From NCBI GenBank assembly GCA_035702985.1, contig DASSZD010000003.1:1-64000 (forward strand): a stretch of DNA of 64,000 nt, in the 5' to 3' direction. A model generated the notes under the pieces. It ran no database searches. It had not been told where the DNA came from and saw only the letters and a list, made by a program, of their open reading frames with translations. Shown here in pieces: positions 54,886-63,083 of this stretch. Position 1 is the stretch's first letter. The number at the start of each line of letters is the position of its first letter. Made by a program: the position numbers and the translations under genes. Source of the DNA: JAKAXG01 sp035702985. GTDB taxonomy: Bacteria; Actinomycetota; Acidimicrobiia; Acidimicrobiales; Palsa-688.

Positions 54886-57228
54886 ATGGGACCTGACGCC
54901 TCTTTGACCCCCGAACTCATCCAGGCCCAGTCCTTTACGGCAGCCTTCCGCGGTTTCGATCAGGGTGAGGTGCGGTCCTTCCTGAACCGGGTGGCGACCG
55001 AGATGCGGGCGTGGCGGGAACGGGCGGAGCAGCTGGAATCGGCATGGCACTCGGCCGAGGAGCGGGCGGCCCGGCCGCCGGTACTGGACGAGGACACGCT
55101 CATGGCCGCGGTGGGGGAGGAGACCGCCTCCATCCTGCGCACGGCCCGGGCCGCCGCCACCGAGATGAGGTCCAGGGCCACGGAGGACTCCGAGCGGATG
55201 GTCGCCGAGGCCCGGGCCGAGGCGGAGCAGCTGCTCGGCAGCGCCCGCTCGGAGGCCGAGCGGCTGATGGAAGAGGCCCGCTCAGAGGCCGAGAAGCACC
55301 GTTCGGAGGCCGACGCCGAGACCGAGAAGCTGCTCAGCGAGGCCCGGGCCGAGTCCGAACGCCTCCTCGGGGAAGCCCGGTCCGAGGCCGAACACCTGAC
55401 GACGTCGGCCGGGGAGGCCGCCGCCCGTACCGCCGCCGGTGCCGAGGACGCCGCCGCCCGGCTGATGTCGGGGGCCCGGTCCGAGGCCGCCGAGATCCTC
55501 GAGAAGGCCCGCACCGAGTCCGAGACCATGCGGGCGGCGGCCGAGAAGGACCGCCAGCTCACCATCGAGGGAGCCCACTCCACCCGGGACCGGATCCTCG
55601 AGGACCTGTCCCGGCGCCGGCGTATCGCCACCGTCCAGATCGAGCAGCTGCGGGCCGGCCGGGAGCGGCTGATCGAGAGCTACGCGGTGGTGCGGCGCAC
55701 CCTCGAGGAGGTTTCCGGCGAGCTGAGCCGGGCCGATGCCGAGGCCCGGGCCGCCGCCGACGAGGTGGGCCGGCGCATGGCCGAGGAGCCCGAAGCCGGA
55801 GCCGGTGAGCCGGCCGTCCCGGAGGTGGAGACGCCGGAGGTGCTGGCCGGCGGCCCGGCCGGCGGGACCGATGACGCCGCCGGGGAGGGGCCCGGTGACG
55901 AGGCCGGTGACGGGGCGGCCGCCGGGGCCGGGGATGTCGCCGAGCGGCCCGGTGAGCCGGCCCACGACACCGCTGACAGCACCGACGGGGCCGCCGCGGC
56001 GGGAGCCGACGAGCCGGAGCCGCCCGCCGCCGCAGACGCCGGGGCCACCAGGGCGCAGCAGGACACGTCGGCGCAGCAGGACACGCCGGCGCAGGAGGAC
56101 ACCACGGCGCAGGAGGACCGGCCCGCCACCGGCCGGGGCCCGGCGAGCGGCAAGCCGACCCCGGCCGGCGGGCCCCCGGCCCCGGCTGCCGCCGCCGAGG
56201 GCAAGCCGGCCGCCGGCGACCAGGCGGAGGGGCAGCCCGCAGCCGCCGCCACGGCCACCCGGGCCCGGCCCAAGCGGACCCGCAGCCGGAACCGGGCGAC
56301 CGACCAGGAGGCCAAATCCGACCCTGACCCCGAGGCCCCCGGCAGTGCCGTGGACGAGCTGTTCGCCCGCATCCGCGGCACCAACGCGGCCGCCGCCCCG
56401 GCTAGCACCGCCCGGGCGGACCAGCCGGCCCCGGACAACGGGACGGCCCCGGCCCCGGACAACGGCACGGCCCGGGCGGAGCAACGCCGACCCGGCGACG
56501 ACGATGAGTCCGAGGAGGGCGAGGCGCGCCTGTCCGACGCCGACGAGGCGCTCCTCCAGTGGCGGGAGTCAGCCGTGGTCGACCTCGAGGTGACCCTGAC
56601 CCGGCGGCTCAAGCGGGCGCTCCAGGACGAGCAGAACGACGTCCTGGACCGGCTGCGCAACCTCAAGGGCGAGCCCACCGTCGCCGCCCTGCTGCCCGAC
56701 GGGGCCGACCAGACCGCCCGGTACCGCGACGCCGCCCAGCCCCTCCTGCAGGAGGCGGCCCGGGCCGGGGCCGGCTTCGCCGCCGCCACCCTCGACCTGG
56801 GCGAGGCGGCCGCCGAGGCGGCCGGCCGGGTGGACATCGAGGACCTGGCCGGCGAGACCGGCAGCGGCATCGTCGATCCGCTCCGGCGCCGCCTGGAGCA
56901 GGCCGTCGAGCGCAACGCCGACGACGACCCGGCGGTTCTGATCGAGTCGCTGGGCGCCGCCTACCGGGAGTGGAAGACCCAGCGCATCGAGCGGCTGGCC
57001 GGTGACATGCTGTCTGCCGCCTTCTCCCGCGGCACGTGGGAGGCGGCGCCCGACGGGGCGGTGCTGCGCTGGATCGTGGAGGACACCGACGGTCCCTGCC
57101 CCGATTGCGACGACGACGCCCTGGCCGGGGAACTGCCCAAGGGGGAGGTCTTCCCGACCGGTCAGCACCACCCCCCGGCCCACAGCGGATGCCGGTGCCT
57201 GCTGGTTCCCGGCCCGCCGGCCGGATAG
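54886..57228 (+). CDS. DivIVA-like coiled-coil protein with phage-head-type C-terminal Cys/His module
   Basis: The 780-residue product begins like DivIVA/Wag31 (LTPELIQAQSFTAAFRGFDQGEVRSFLNRVATEMRAW). A long coiled coil with repeats of the form SEAERLMEEARSEAE spans about 60-300, then an acidic Ala/Pro-rich linker spans 300-520. The last 250 residues form a separate helical domain that starts ALLQWRESAVVDLEVTLTRRLKRALQDEQ. Its end carries C738-x2-C741, H761/H762, H766 and C769-x-C771 within GQHHPPAHSGCRC. That ending resembles the C-terminus of phage Mu gpF/SPP1 gp7 minor head proteins. No phage genes are near. A polar-growth or scaffolding role is likely for the N-terminal half; the C-terminal domain is unexplained. 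Confidence 0.85.
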   Translation: MGPDASLTPELIQAQSFTAAFRGFDQGEVRSFLNRVATEMRAWRERAEQLESAWHSAEERAARPPVLDEDTLMAAVGEETASILRTARAAATEMRSRATEDSERMVAEARAEAEQLLGSARSEAERLMEEARSEAEKHRSEADAETEKLLSEARAESERLLGEARSEAEHLTTSAGEAAARTAAGAEDAAARLMSGARSEAAEILEKARTESETMRAAAEKDRQLTIEGAHSTRDRILEDLSRRRRIATVQIEQLRAGRERLIESYAVVRRTLEEVSGELSRADAEARAAADEVGRRMAEEPEAGAGEPAVPEVETPEVLAGGPAGGTDDAAGEGPGDEAGDGAAAGAGDVAERPGEPAHDTADSTDGAAAAGADEPEPPAAADAGATRAQQDTSAQQDTPAQEDTTAQEDRPATGRGPASGKPTPAGGPPAPAAAAEGKPAAGDQAEGQPAAAATATRARPKRTRSRNRATDQEAKSDPDPEAPGSAVDELFARIRGTNAAAAPASTARADQPAPDNGTAPAPDNGTARAEQRRPGDDDESEEGEARLSDADEALLQWRESAVVDLEVTLTRRLKRALQDEQNDVLDRLRNLKGEPTVAALLPDGADQTARYRDAAQPLLQEAARAGAGFAAATLDLGEAAAEAAGRVDIEDLAGETGSGIVDPLRRRLEQAVERNADDDPAVLIESLGAAYREWKTQRIERLAGDMLSAAFSRGTWEAAPDGAVLRWIVEDTDGPCPDCDDDALAGELPKGEVFPTGQHHPPAHSGCRCLLVPGPPAG

Positions 57229-57303
57229 CGGTGTTGGGGCCGGCCCACCGGTTCCGGCCCGCTTACCGTTCCGTGCACCCCCACCGGTAGGCTCTCGGCC
57301 CGG

Positions 57304-60300
57304 ATGCGTACCCCCCAGGATCTGCCACGTAGGATGCCGCGCGGCTCGCGCCGGACACGCCTGGGCCTGATCGTCGCGGTGATCGTGGTGATCATCGTGA
57401 TCGCCTCGCTGCGGGGGCTGGCCACCTTCTGGACCGACTACCTGTGGTTCCAGTCCGTCGGCTTCACGTCGGTGTTCCGGGGCGTGCTGGTCACCAAGAT
57501 CCTCCTGGCGGTGGTGTTCTCGGCCGTCTTCTTCGGGCTGATGCTCGGGAACCTCACCGTCGTGGACCGGGTGGCCCCGGCCGAGGTGGACGCCGGCACG
57601 GCCAACGAGCTGGTGGTCCGCTACCGGGACTTCTCCTACGGCCGCCAGCTGAAGATCCGCCTGATCGTGAGCGCGGTGTTCGGCCTGCTGGGCGGGATCG
57701 GCACCAACCGGGAGTGGAACAACTGGGACCTGTTCCGCTACCACGTCAGCTTTCACACCAGCGACCCGCAATTCCACAAGGACGTCGGCTTCTACGTGTT
57801 CCAGCTGCCGTTCATCCGGTTCCTCATCGGCTGGGCGTTCGAGGCGGTGGTGGTGGCGCTGATCGTGAGCGCGGTGTTCCACTACCTCAACGGCGGGATC
57901 ACCCCCCAGGCCGCCGGCCGGCGGGTGGGGTCGGCGGTGAAGGCCCACCTGTCGGTCCTGCTCGGGGCGCTGGCCATCATCAAGGCCGTCGCCTACTACT
58001 TCGACCGGCTGGCCCTGGACCTGTCGCGGGCCCACGTGGTCAACGGGGCCACCGCCACCAGCGTCCACGCCGACGCCCCGGCCAAGCTGCTGCTGATGGT
58101 GATCGCGGTGATCTCGGCGGCGCTGTTCCTGGCCAACATCCGCCAGCGGGGCTGGATCCTGCCGACCGTGGCGGTGGCCCTGTGGGGCCTGGTGAGCCTC
58201 CTGGTGGGCACGGCCTACCCGGCGCTGTACCAGGCGCTGCGGGTGAACCCGTCGGAGCTGACCCGGGAGGCGCCGTACATCCAGCGCAACATCGACGCCA
58301 CCCGGGCGGCCTACGGTCTGGACAAAGTCCAGGTCGACACCAACTACAAGTACCAGCCCGCGCTCGCCGGTTCCGAGATACAGGGGAGCACCCCCCAGGC
58401 CTCGGTCAACCAGCAGACCATCGCCAACGTGCGGCTGCTCGACCCGGCGGTCAACATCCTCAACACCTTCGACAAGTACCAGGCGCTGCGCTCCTACTAC
58501 TCCTTCGACGCCCTCAGCCTGGGCCGCTACCAGCTCGACACCGGGTCGGGCACCCCGCAGGAGACGGCCACCGTGGCCTCGGTGCGGGAGCTGAACTCGT
58601 CGGTGCCGTCGGGGTTCGTCAACCAGCACCTGCAGTACACCCACGGCTACGGCGCGGTGCTGGCCCCCATCAGCCAGTCGGGGGTGGACGCCAACGGGAA
58701 CCCCAACTTCAGCCTGTCCGGCCTGCCCCCGAGCGGGCCCAGCCCGGTCAACCTGACCCCGAACGGGTCGCAGATCTACTACGACAACGGCCAGGACACC
58801 AACAAGTACGTGATCGCCGACTCCAAGACCAAGGAGCTGGACTACGAGAACGCCACCACCGGCCAGCAGGTGACCACCCACTACGCCGGGACGGGCGGGG
58901 TGCCGGCCGGCAGCCTGATCCGGCGGGCGGCGTTCGCCCTGCGCTTCGGGGACGCCAACTTCGTCCTGTCCGGCCAGATCACCCCGTCCTCGCGGGTGAT
59001 GTACATCCGCAACGTCACCGCCCGGGTCAAGAAGGCGGCCCCGTTCCTCAAGTTCGACTCCGACCCCTACGCGGTGATCCTCAACGGCAAGGTGTACTGG
59101 GTCATCGACGCCTACACCGTCAGCGACAACTACCCGTACTCCCAGAACGCCAACCTGGACGGCCTGCCCCCCAACAGCGGGCTGAACACCACCTTCAACT
59201 ACGTGCGCAACTCGGTCAAGGTGGTGGTGAGCGCCTACGACGGGTCCATGCGCTTCTTCGACATGAACACCGGAGACCCCATTCTCAAGGTGTACGAGCG
59301 GGCCTTCCCGGACCTGTTCACCCCGGTCAGCCAGGCCGACAAGCTGTTCCCGGGCATCACCGCCCACTTCCGGTACCCGGAGAACATCTTCCAGATCCAG
59401 ACCAACATGTACGGCCGGTACCACCTGACCAACGCCTCCGACTTCTACAGCCAGGCCCAGGCGTGGGCCGTGTCCCCCGATCCCGGCAGCGGCCCGCTGA
59501 CCTCCAACAGCCCCCTGGGCGCCACCGTCATCGGGGCCAACGGCCAGATCCTGCCCCCCCAGGTGCCCCGCCTGCAGCCCCAGTACATCCTGGCCAACCT
59601 GCCCGGCTCGCCCCAGCCGAAGGTGAACTTCGTGCTGATCACCCCGTTCGTGCCCATCTCCGCCACCGGGTCCAGCCAGAACCTGACCGCGTTCATGACC
59701 GCCTCGTCGGACCCGGGAACCTACGGCCAGCTCAAGGTGTTCCAGCTGCCGCCCGGGCAGACGGTCGACGGTCCGGGCCTGATCTCAAATGCCATCCGGT
59801 CCAACCCGCAGATCTCCGCCGAGCTCACCTTCTACAACCAGCAGTCGTCCCAGGTGGAGCTGGGCGAGGTCGACATCGTGCCGATCGACAACACCCTGCT
59901 GTACGTGGAGCCGGTGTACGTGGAGTCGGCCACCAACCACATCCCGGAGCTGCGCGACGTGGTCGTGGTGTACGACGGGCAGGCCTACCACAGCTCCAAC
60001 GCCTCCCTGGACGGGGCCCTGTGCCAGATCGGGGCGCCGTTCTCCGCCTACTGCAACACCGCGGCGGCCAACGCCGGGCCGCTGATCAACACCAACCTCG
60101 GTACCGGCGGCACCGGCAGCAACTCCCAGGGCTCCACCTCGACCACCACCGTGCCCACCCCCACCACCCTGCCGCCGGCGTCGACCGGCCCGGTGCCGGC
60201 CCCGCCGGCCGGGGCCACCGTCCAGTCCCTGCTGGCCCAGGCGGTGCAGGAGCTGAAGGCCGGGCAGGCCGCCCTCAAGGCCGGGGACCTGGGGGCCTAC

Positions 60301-60408
60301 CAGGCGCACAACCAGCAGGCCTATATCTACGACGAGCAGGCCGCCCAGCTGGCCGGGTCCTCCCCGCCGGCGGCGACCACCCCGCCGACCACGGCTAAGA
60401 GCGGCTGA
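57304..60408 (+). CDS. UPF0182 family large membrane protein
   Basis: The 1034-residue product has about seven membrane helices in the first 310 residues, beginning RLGLIVAVIVVIIVIASLRGLATFWTDYLWFQSVGF. A very large extracytoplasmic domain follows (YPALYQALRVNPSELTREAPYIQRNIDATRAAYGLDKV, DANYPYSQNANLDG-like segments, LRDVVVVYDGQ). The C-terminus is Thr/Pro-rich with a helical LLAQAVQELKAGQAALKAGDLGAYQAHNQQAYIYDEQ segment. UPF0182 is conserved in actinobacteria and its function is not known. A TAGGCT box lies 11 nt before the ATG. Its stop overlaps the convergent alkB stop by 14 bp. Confidence 0.95.
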   Translation: MRTPQDLPRRMPRGSRRTRLGLIVAVIVVIIVIASLRGLATFWTDYLWFQSVGFTSVFRGVLVTKILLAVVFSAVFFGLMLGNLTVVDRVAPAEVDAGTANELVVRYRDFSYGRQLKIRLIVSAVFGLLGGIGTNREWNNWDLFRYHVSFHTSDPQFHKDVGFYVFQLPFIRFLIGWAFEAVVVALIVSAVFHYLNGGITPQAAGRRVGSAVKAHLSVLLGALAIIKAVAYYFDRLALDLSRAHVVNGATATSVHADAPAKLLLMVIAVISAALFLANIRQRGWILPTVAVALWGLVSLLVGTAYPALYQALRVNPSELTREAPYIQRNIDATRAAYGLDKVQVDTNYKYQPALAGSEIQGSTPQASVNQQTIANVRLLDPAVNILNTFDKYQALRSYYSFDALSLGRYQLDTGSGTPQETATVASVRELNSSVPSGFVNQHLQYTHGYGAVLAPISQSGVDANGNPNFSLSGLPPSGPSPVNLTPNGSQIYYDNGQDTNKYVIADSKTKELDYENATTGQQVTTHYAGTGGVPAGSLIRRAAFALRFGDANFVLSGQITPSSRVMYIRNVTARVKKAAPFLKFDSDPYAVILNGKVYWVIDAYTVSDNYPYSQNANLDGLPPNSGLNTTFNYVRNSVKVVVSAYDGSMRFFDMNTGDPILKVYERAFPDLFTPVSQADKLFPGITAHFRYPENIFQIQTNMYGRYHLTNASDFYSQAQAWAVSPDPGSGPLTSNSPLGATVIGANGQILPPQVPRLQPQYILANLPGSPQPKVNFVLITPFVPISATGSSQNLTAFMTASSDPGTYGQLKVFQLPPGQTVDGPGLISNAIRSNPQISAELTFYNQQSSQVELGEVDIVPIDNTLLYVEPVYVESATNHIPELRDVVVVYDGQAYHSSNASLDGALCQIGAPFSAYCNTAAANAGPLINTNLGTGGTGSNSQGSTSTTTVPTPTTLPPASTGPVPAPPAGATVQSLLAQAVQELKAGQAALKAGDLGAYQAHNQQAYIYDEQAAQLAGSSPPAATTPPTTAKSG

Positions 60409-61051
60409 CCCGCCCGGTCGGGGCCCACCGGCGCTCGTAGCCGCCCCGGCGGGCCCAGCGGATGGAGGCGCTGACGCGCGGCCCGCACCCCCGGGTCACC
60501 TTGGGCACGGCGTGCTCCCAGCCCTCCTGGCAGGCGCCGCCCATGACGATGAGGTCGCCCGAGGCCGGTCTCAGATCGACGGACCGGCCCCCGCCCAGCG
60601 GGCGCAGCAGGAACGGCCGGGTGGAGCCGAGGGTCAGGATGACCACCAGGGTGTCGTCGACGTGGCGCAGCTCCCGGTCGGAGTGGAACGCCACGCTGTC
60701 GCGGCCGTCGCGGTAGAAGTTGAGCGCCAGGGCCCCGAAGCGAACCCGGTAGCGCCGGCCGGCCGCCACCCGGAAATGGGCCAGGGCCTCGTCGGGCAGC
60801 GGCTCGTCGGCCCCGTACCAGCGGCTCAGGCGGGGCTCGTCGACCAGCCGCTCGTACATCCAGCGCTGGTGGTGGCGCCAGCCCACCCCGGCCATGAGCC
60901 CCTCGGCCAGCTCGTCGGCCCCCCCGAACCAGCTGCGAGCCACCTCCACCCACGCCCCGCCGCCCAGATCCACCCGCTCGAAGGCGGTGTCGGGCCGGGC
61001 GCCGGGCGGCCCGCCGGCGAACAGGCTGTTCTGCAGGGCCAGGTCCGACAC
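60395..61051 (-). CDS. alkB: AlkB-family 2-oxoglutarate/Fe(II) oxygenase (DNA alkylation repair)
   Basis: The 218-residue protein has the AlkB core: LNFYRDGRDSVAFHSDRE with the HxD iron ligands, VVILTLGSTRPFLLRPLGGGRSVDLRPASGDLIVMGGACQEGWEHAVPKV with the distal His, and GPRVSASIRWAR with the Arg that binds 2-oxoglutarate (RxSxxxR). It removes methyl adducts from DNA or RNA bases. The GTG start is seven nt after a TAGGCT box, and a LexA box lies just upstream in the tetR tail, which fits a repair gene. It ends a minus-strand gene row. Confidence 0.92.
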   Translation of the reverse strand: MSDLALQNSLFAGGPPGARPDTAFERVDLGGGAWVEVARSWFGGADELAEGLMAGVGWRHHQRWMYERLVDEPRLSRWYGADEPLPDEALAHFRVAAGRRYRVRFGALALNFYRDGRDSVAFHSDRELRHVDDTLVVILTLGSTRPFLLRPLGGGRSVDLRPASGDLIVMGGACQEGWEHAVPKVTRGCGPRVSASIRWARRGGYERRWAPTGRVSRS

Positions 61052-61058
61052 GCCCCCC

Positions 61059-61064
61059 AGCCTA
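61059..61064 (-). promoter_or_regulatory. leaderless -10 box (TAGGCT) of alkB
   Basis: On the minus strand TAGGCT is followed by seven nt and the alkB GTG at 61051. The TAG is also the stop codon of the tetR gene. Confidence 0.6.
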
Positions 61065-61754
61065 CCCCGCCTGCGAACGTGTGTTCGACTCCTTCCGGGA
61101 GTGGCGGCGGGCCCGGTCCCGCTCGTCGGCCAGCCGGCGGGTCTCGGCCGACACCGGGAACGACAGGATGGCGCTGACCACGTCCACCAGGTAGCTGGTG
61201 AACAGCCGGTCGTCGGTGTGGGGGCCGCTGCCGGCCCGCCGGCCCAGCTCGGTGGCGGTGTGCAGCACGGCGGTGAACCGCCGGTGCAGGCGCACCGCGT
61301 CCCGGTCCAGCACCGGGTCGGCCAGCCTCCGCCACCGGGCCACGCTGGCGGCGGCCACGCCGGCCGCGGCCGGGTCGCGCTCTATTACCTGGGCGTGGAC
61401 CTGCAGGAACTCCGGGCCGCCGTCGGGATCGGCCAGCTTGGCGGCCAGCGGCCGGACCAGGGCCCCGGCCAGGGCCCGCACCAGCTGCTCCGGGGACCGG
61501 TCGGCGGAGTCCCGGGCCGCCTCCACGTCGTCGAGCAGGGCGTGGCGGGCCGCCTCCACCGCCGGCTGGTGCTTGGCCAGGATGGCCTCCACCAGCCCGG
61601 CCCGGTCCTGGAAGTGGTACTGGGTGGCGATGGCGTTGCGGGCCCCCGACGCCCGGCTGATCTCCCGCAGGCTCACCCCGTCGATGCCCCGCGCCGCGAA
61701 CAGCCGCTCGGCGGTGGATATGAGCCGGGCCCGGGTGTCCTGGCCGGCCGTCAC
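61062..61754 (-). CDS. TetR-family transcriptional regulator
   Basis: The 230-residue protein has an N-terminal TetR helix-turn-helix: TRARLISTAERLFAARGIDGVSLREISRASGARNAIATQYHFQDRAGLVEAILAKH. Its helical ligand domain is of the type found next to fatty-acid genes. It lies 4 bp after an acyl-CoA dehydrogenase gene, so it probably controls that gene through the dyad at 63072-63083. The C-terminal codons contain the alkB LexA box. Confidence 0.9.
   Translation of the reverse strand: MTAGQDTRARLISTAERLFAARGIDGVSLREISRASGARNAIATQYHFQDRAGLVEAILAKHQPAVEAARHALLDDVEAARDSADRSPEQLVRALAGALVRPLAAKLADPDGGPEFLQVHAQVIERDPAAAGVAAASVARWRRLADPVLDRDAVRLHRRFTAVLHTATELGRRAGSGPHTDDRLFTSYLVDVVSAILSFPVSAETRRLADERDRARRHSRKESNTRSQAG
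61073..61088. promoter_or_regulatory. LexA (SOS) box upstream of alkB
   Basis: Read on the minus strand, TCGAACACACGTTCGC matches the TCGAAC-N4-GTTCGA operator at 11 of 12 arm positions, with intact GAAC/GTTC core. It ends eight bp before the alkB -10 box, covering the -35 region. It lies inside the tetR coding sequence, so it should control alkB only. Confidence 0.75.
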
Positions 61755-61758
61755 CGGC

Positions 61759-63057
61759 TCAGAGCTCCGCCACCTCGCGCTCGAGCAGCCGGGCGTAGCG
61801 GGCCTGGGCCTCCTCCCGGCGGGTGGGCAGGTGGGCCGAGGGGAACAGGCCGTCCACCGGCTTGTACCCCTTGAGCAGCTGGGTGGCCAGCGTGACCTTG
61901 TGGACCTCGGTGGGCCCGTCGGCGATGCCGAGCGCCTCCGCCCCCATCAGCATGGCCGCGAACGGCATCTCGTCGGACACGCCGAGCGCCCCGTGCAGGT
62001 GCATGGCCCGCTGGGCCACGTCGTGGAGGACCCGGGGCATGGCCACCTTGACCGCGGCGATGTCCTTGCGCACCCGCTTGTAGTCCTGGTGCTTGTCGAT
62101 CAGCCAGGCGGTGCGCAGCACCAGCAGCCGGAACTGCTCCATCTCGATCCAGCTGTCGGCGATGCGCTCCTGGGTCATCTGCAGCGAGCCCAGCGAGCCG
62201 TGCCGGGTGGTGCGCGACACGGCCCGCTCGCACATCATGTCGAACGCCTTGCGGACCTGGGCGATGGTGCGCATGGCGTGGTGGATCCGGCCGCCGCCCA
62301 GCCTGGTCTGGGCGATCACGAACGCCCCGCCCTCGTCGCCGAGCAGGTGGTCGGCCGGGACCCGCACGTCGCGGTAGCGGATGTAGGCGTGGCTGCCCTC
62401 GCCGTGGCTCTCGGCGCCCACCCCCACGTTGCGGATGATCTCCACCCCGGGGGCGTCGGCCGGGACGATGAACATGGACATCCCCTGGTAGGCCGACACG
62501 TCGGGGTTGGTCACGGCCATGACGATGAGGAAGCTGGCGAAGCGGGCGTTGGAGGAGAACCACTTCTCACCGCTGATCACCCACTCGTCGCCGTCGCGCA
62601 CGGCCCGGGTGACGAACAGGGTGGGGTCGGCGCCGGCGTGGGGCTCGGTCATGGAGTAGCACGACGAGATCTCCCCGTCGAGCAGCGGCTGGAGGTAGCG
62701 CTGCTTCTGGCTGGGGGACCCGTAGTGGGCCAGGATCTCGGCGTTGCCGGAGTCGGGGGCCTGGCAGCCGAACACCGACGGCGCCCACCGGCTGCGGCCC
62801 AGGATCTCGTTGAGCAGGGCCAGCTTGACCTGCCCGTAGCCCTTGCCGCCCAGGTCCGGTCCCAGGTGGCAGGCCCACAGGCCCCGGTCCCTGACCTTCT
62901 GCTGCAGGGGCCCGACGATGGCCATGGCCCGTCGGTCGGACTTGTCGTAGGGGTTGCCCAGGACCAGGTCCAGCGGCTCCACCTCGTCGCGGACGAAGGT
63001 GTCGGCCCAGTCGAGCAGTTCCTGGTACTCGGGGTCGGTCTCGAAATCCCATGCCAT
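61759..63057 (-). CDS. acyl-CoA dehydrogenase
   Basis: The 432-residue flavoprotein has the usual three domains: an N-terminal helical part (WADTFVRDEVEPLDLVLG), the beta domain with CYSMTEPHAGADPTLFVTRAVRDGDEWVISGEKWFSSNA, and the C-terminal helices with LGGGRIHHAMRTIAQVRKAFDMMCERAVSR and MHLHGALGVSDEMPFAAMLMGAEALGIADGPTEVHKV. It resembles the long-branched FadE group that acts on unusual acyl-CoAs. It lies between lhgO and tetR on the same strand. TACCGT lies nine nt before the ATG with a dyad just upstream. Confidence 0.94.
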   Translation of the reverse strand: MAWDFETDPEYQELLDWADTFVRDEVEPLDLVLGNPYDKSDRRAMAIVGPLQQKVRDRGLWACHLGPDLGGKGYGQVKLALLNEILGRSRWAPSVFGCQAPDSGNAEILAHYGSPSQKQRYLQPLLDGEISSCYSMTEPHAGADPTLFVTRAVRDGDEWVISGEKWFSSNARFASFLIVMAVTNPDVSAYQGMSMFIVPADAPGVEIIRNVGVGAESHGEGSHAYIRYRDVRVPADHLLGDEGGAFVIAQTRLGGGRIHHAMRTIAQVRKAFDMMCERAVSRTTRHGSLGSLQMTQERIADSWIEMEQFRLLVLRTAWLIDKHQDYKRVRKDIAAVKVAMPRVLHDVAQRAMHLHGALGVSDEMPFAAMLMGAEALGIADGPTEVHKVTLATQLLKGYKPVDGLFPSAHLPTRREEAQARYARLLEREVAEL

Positions 63058-63071
63058 GCCCGGACACGGTA

Positions 63072-63083
63072 ATGCAAGTGCAT
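63072..63083. promoter_or_regulatory. small dyad, candidate TetR operator upstream of the acyl-CoA dehydrogenase
   Basis: ATGCA-AG-TGCAT is a perfect 5-bp inverted repeat directly upstream of a TACCGT -10 candidate (63066-63071 on the minus strand). It lies at the end of lhgO, 14 bp before the dehydrogenase start. The adjacent TetR gene makes it a natural operator candidate, but the arms are short. Confidence 0.35.

Noticed and set aside
54886..57228. Prophage remnant suggested by the phage-head-like C-terminus
   Set aside because: No terminase, portal, capsid, tail or integrase gene is nearby, and the gene lies in a core row with its own cellular-type N-terminus.
56569..59424. Minus-strand open frame of 951 codons opposite the DivIVA-like and UPF0182 genes
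   Set aside because: It spans two well-supported plus-strand genes and has no recognisable motif.
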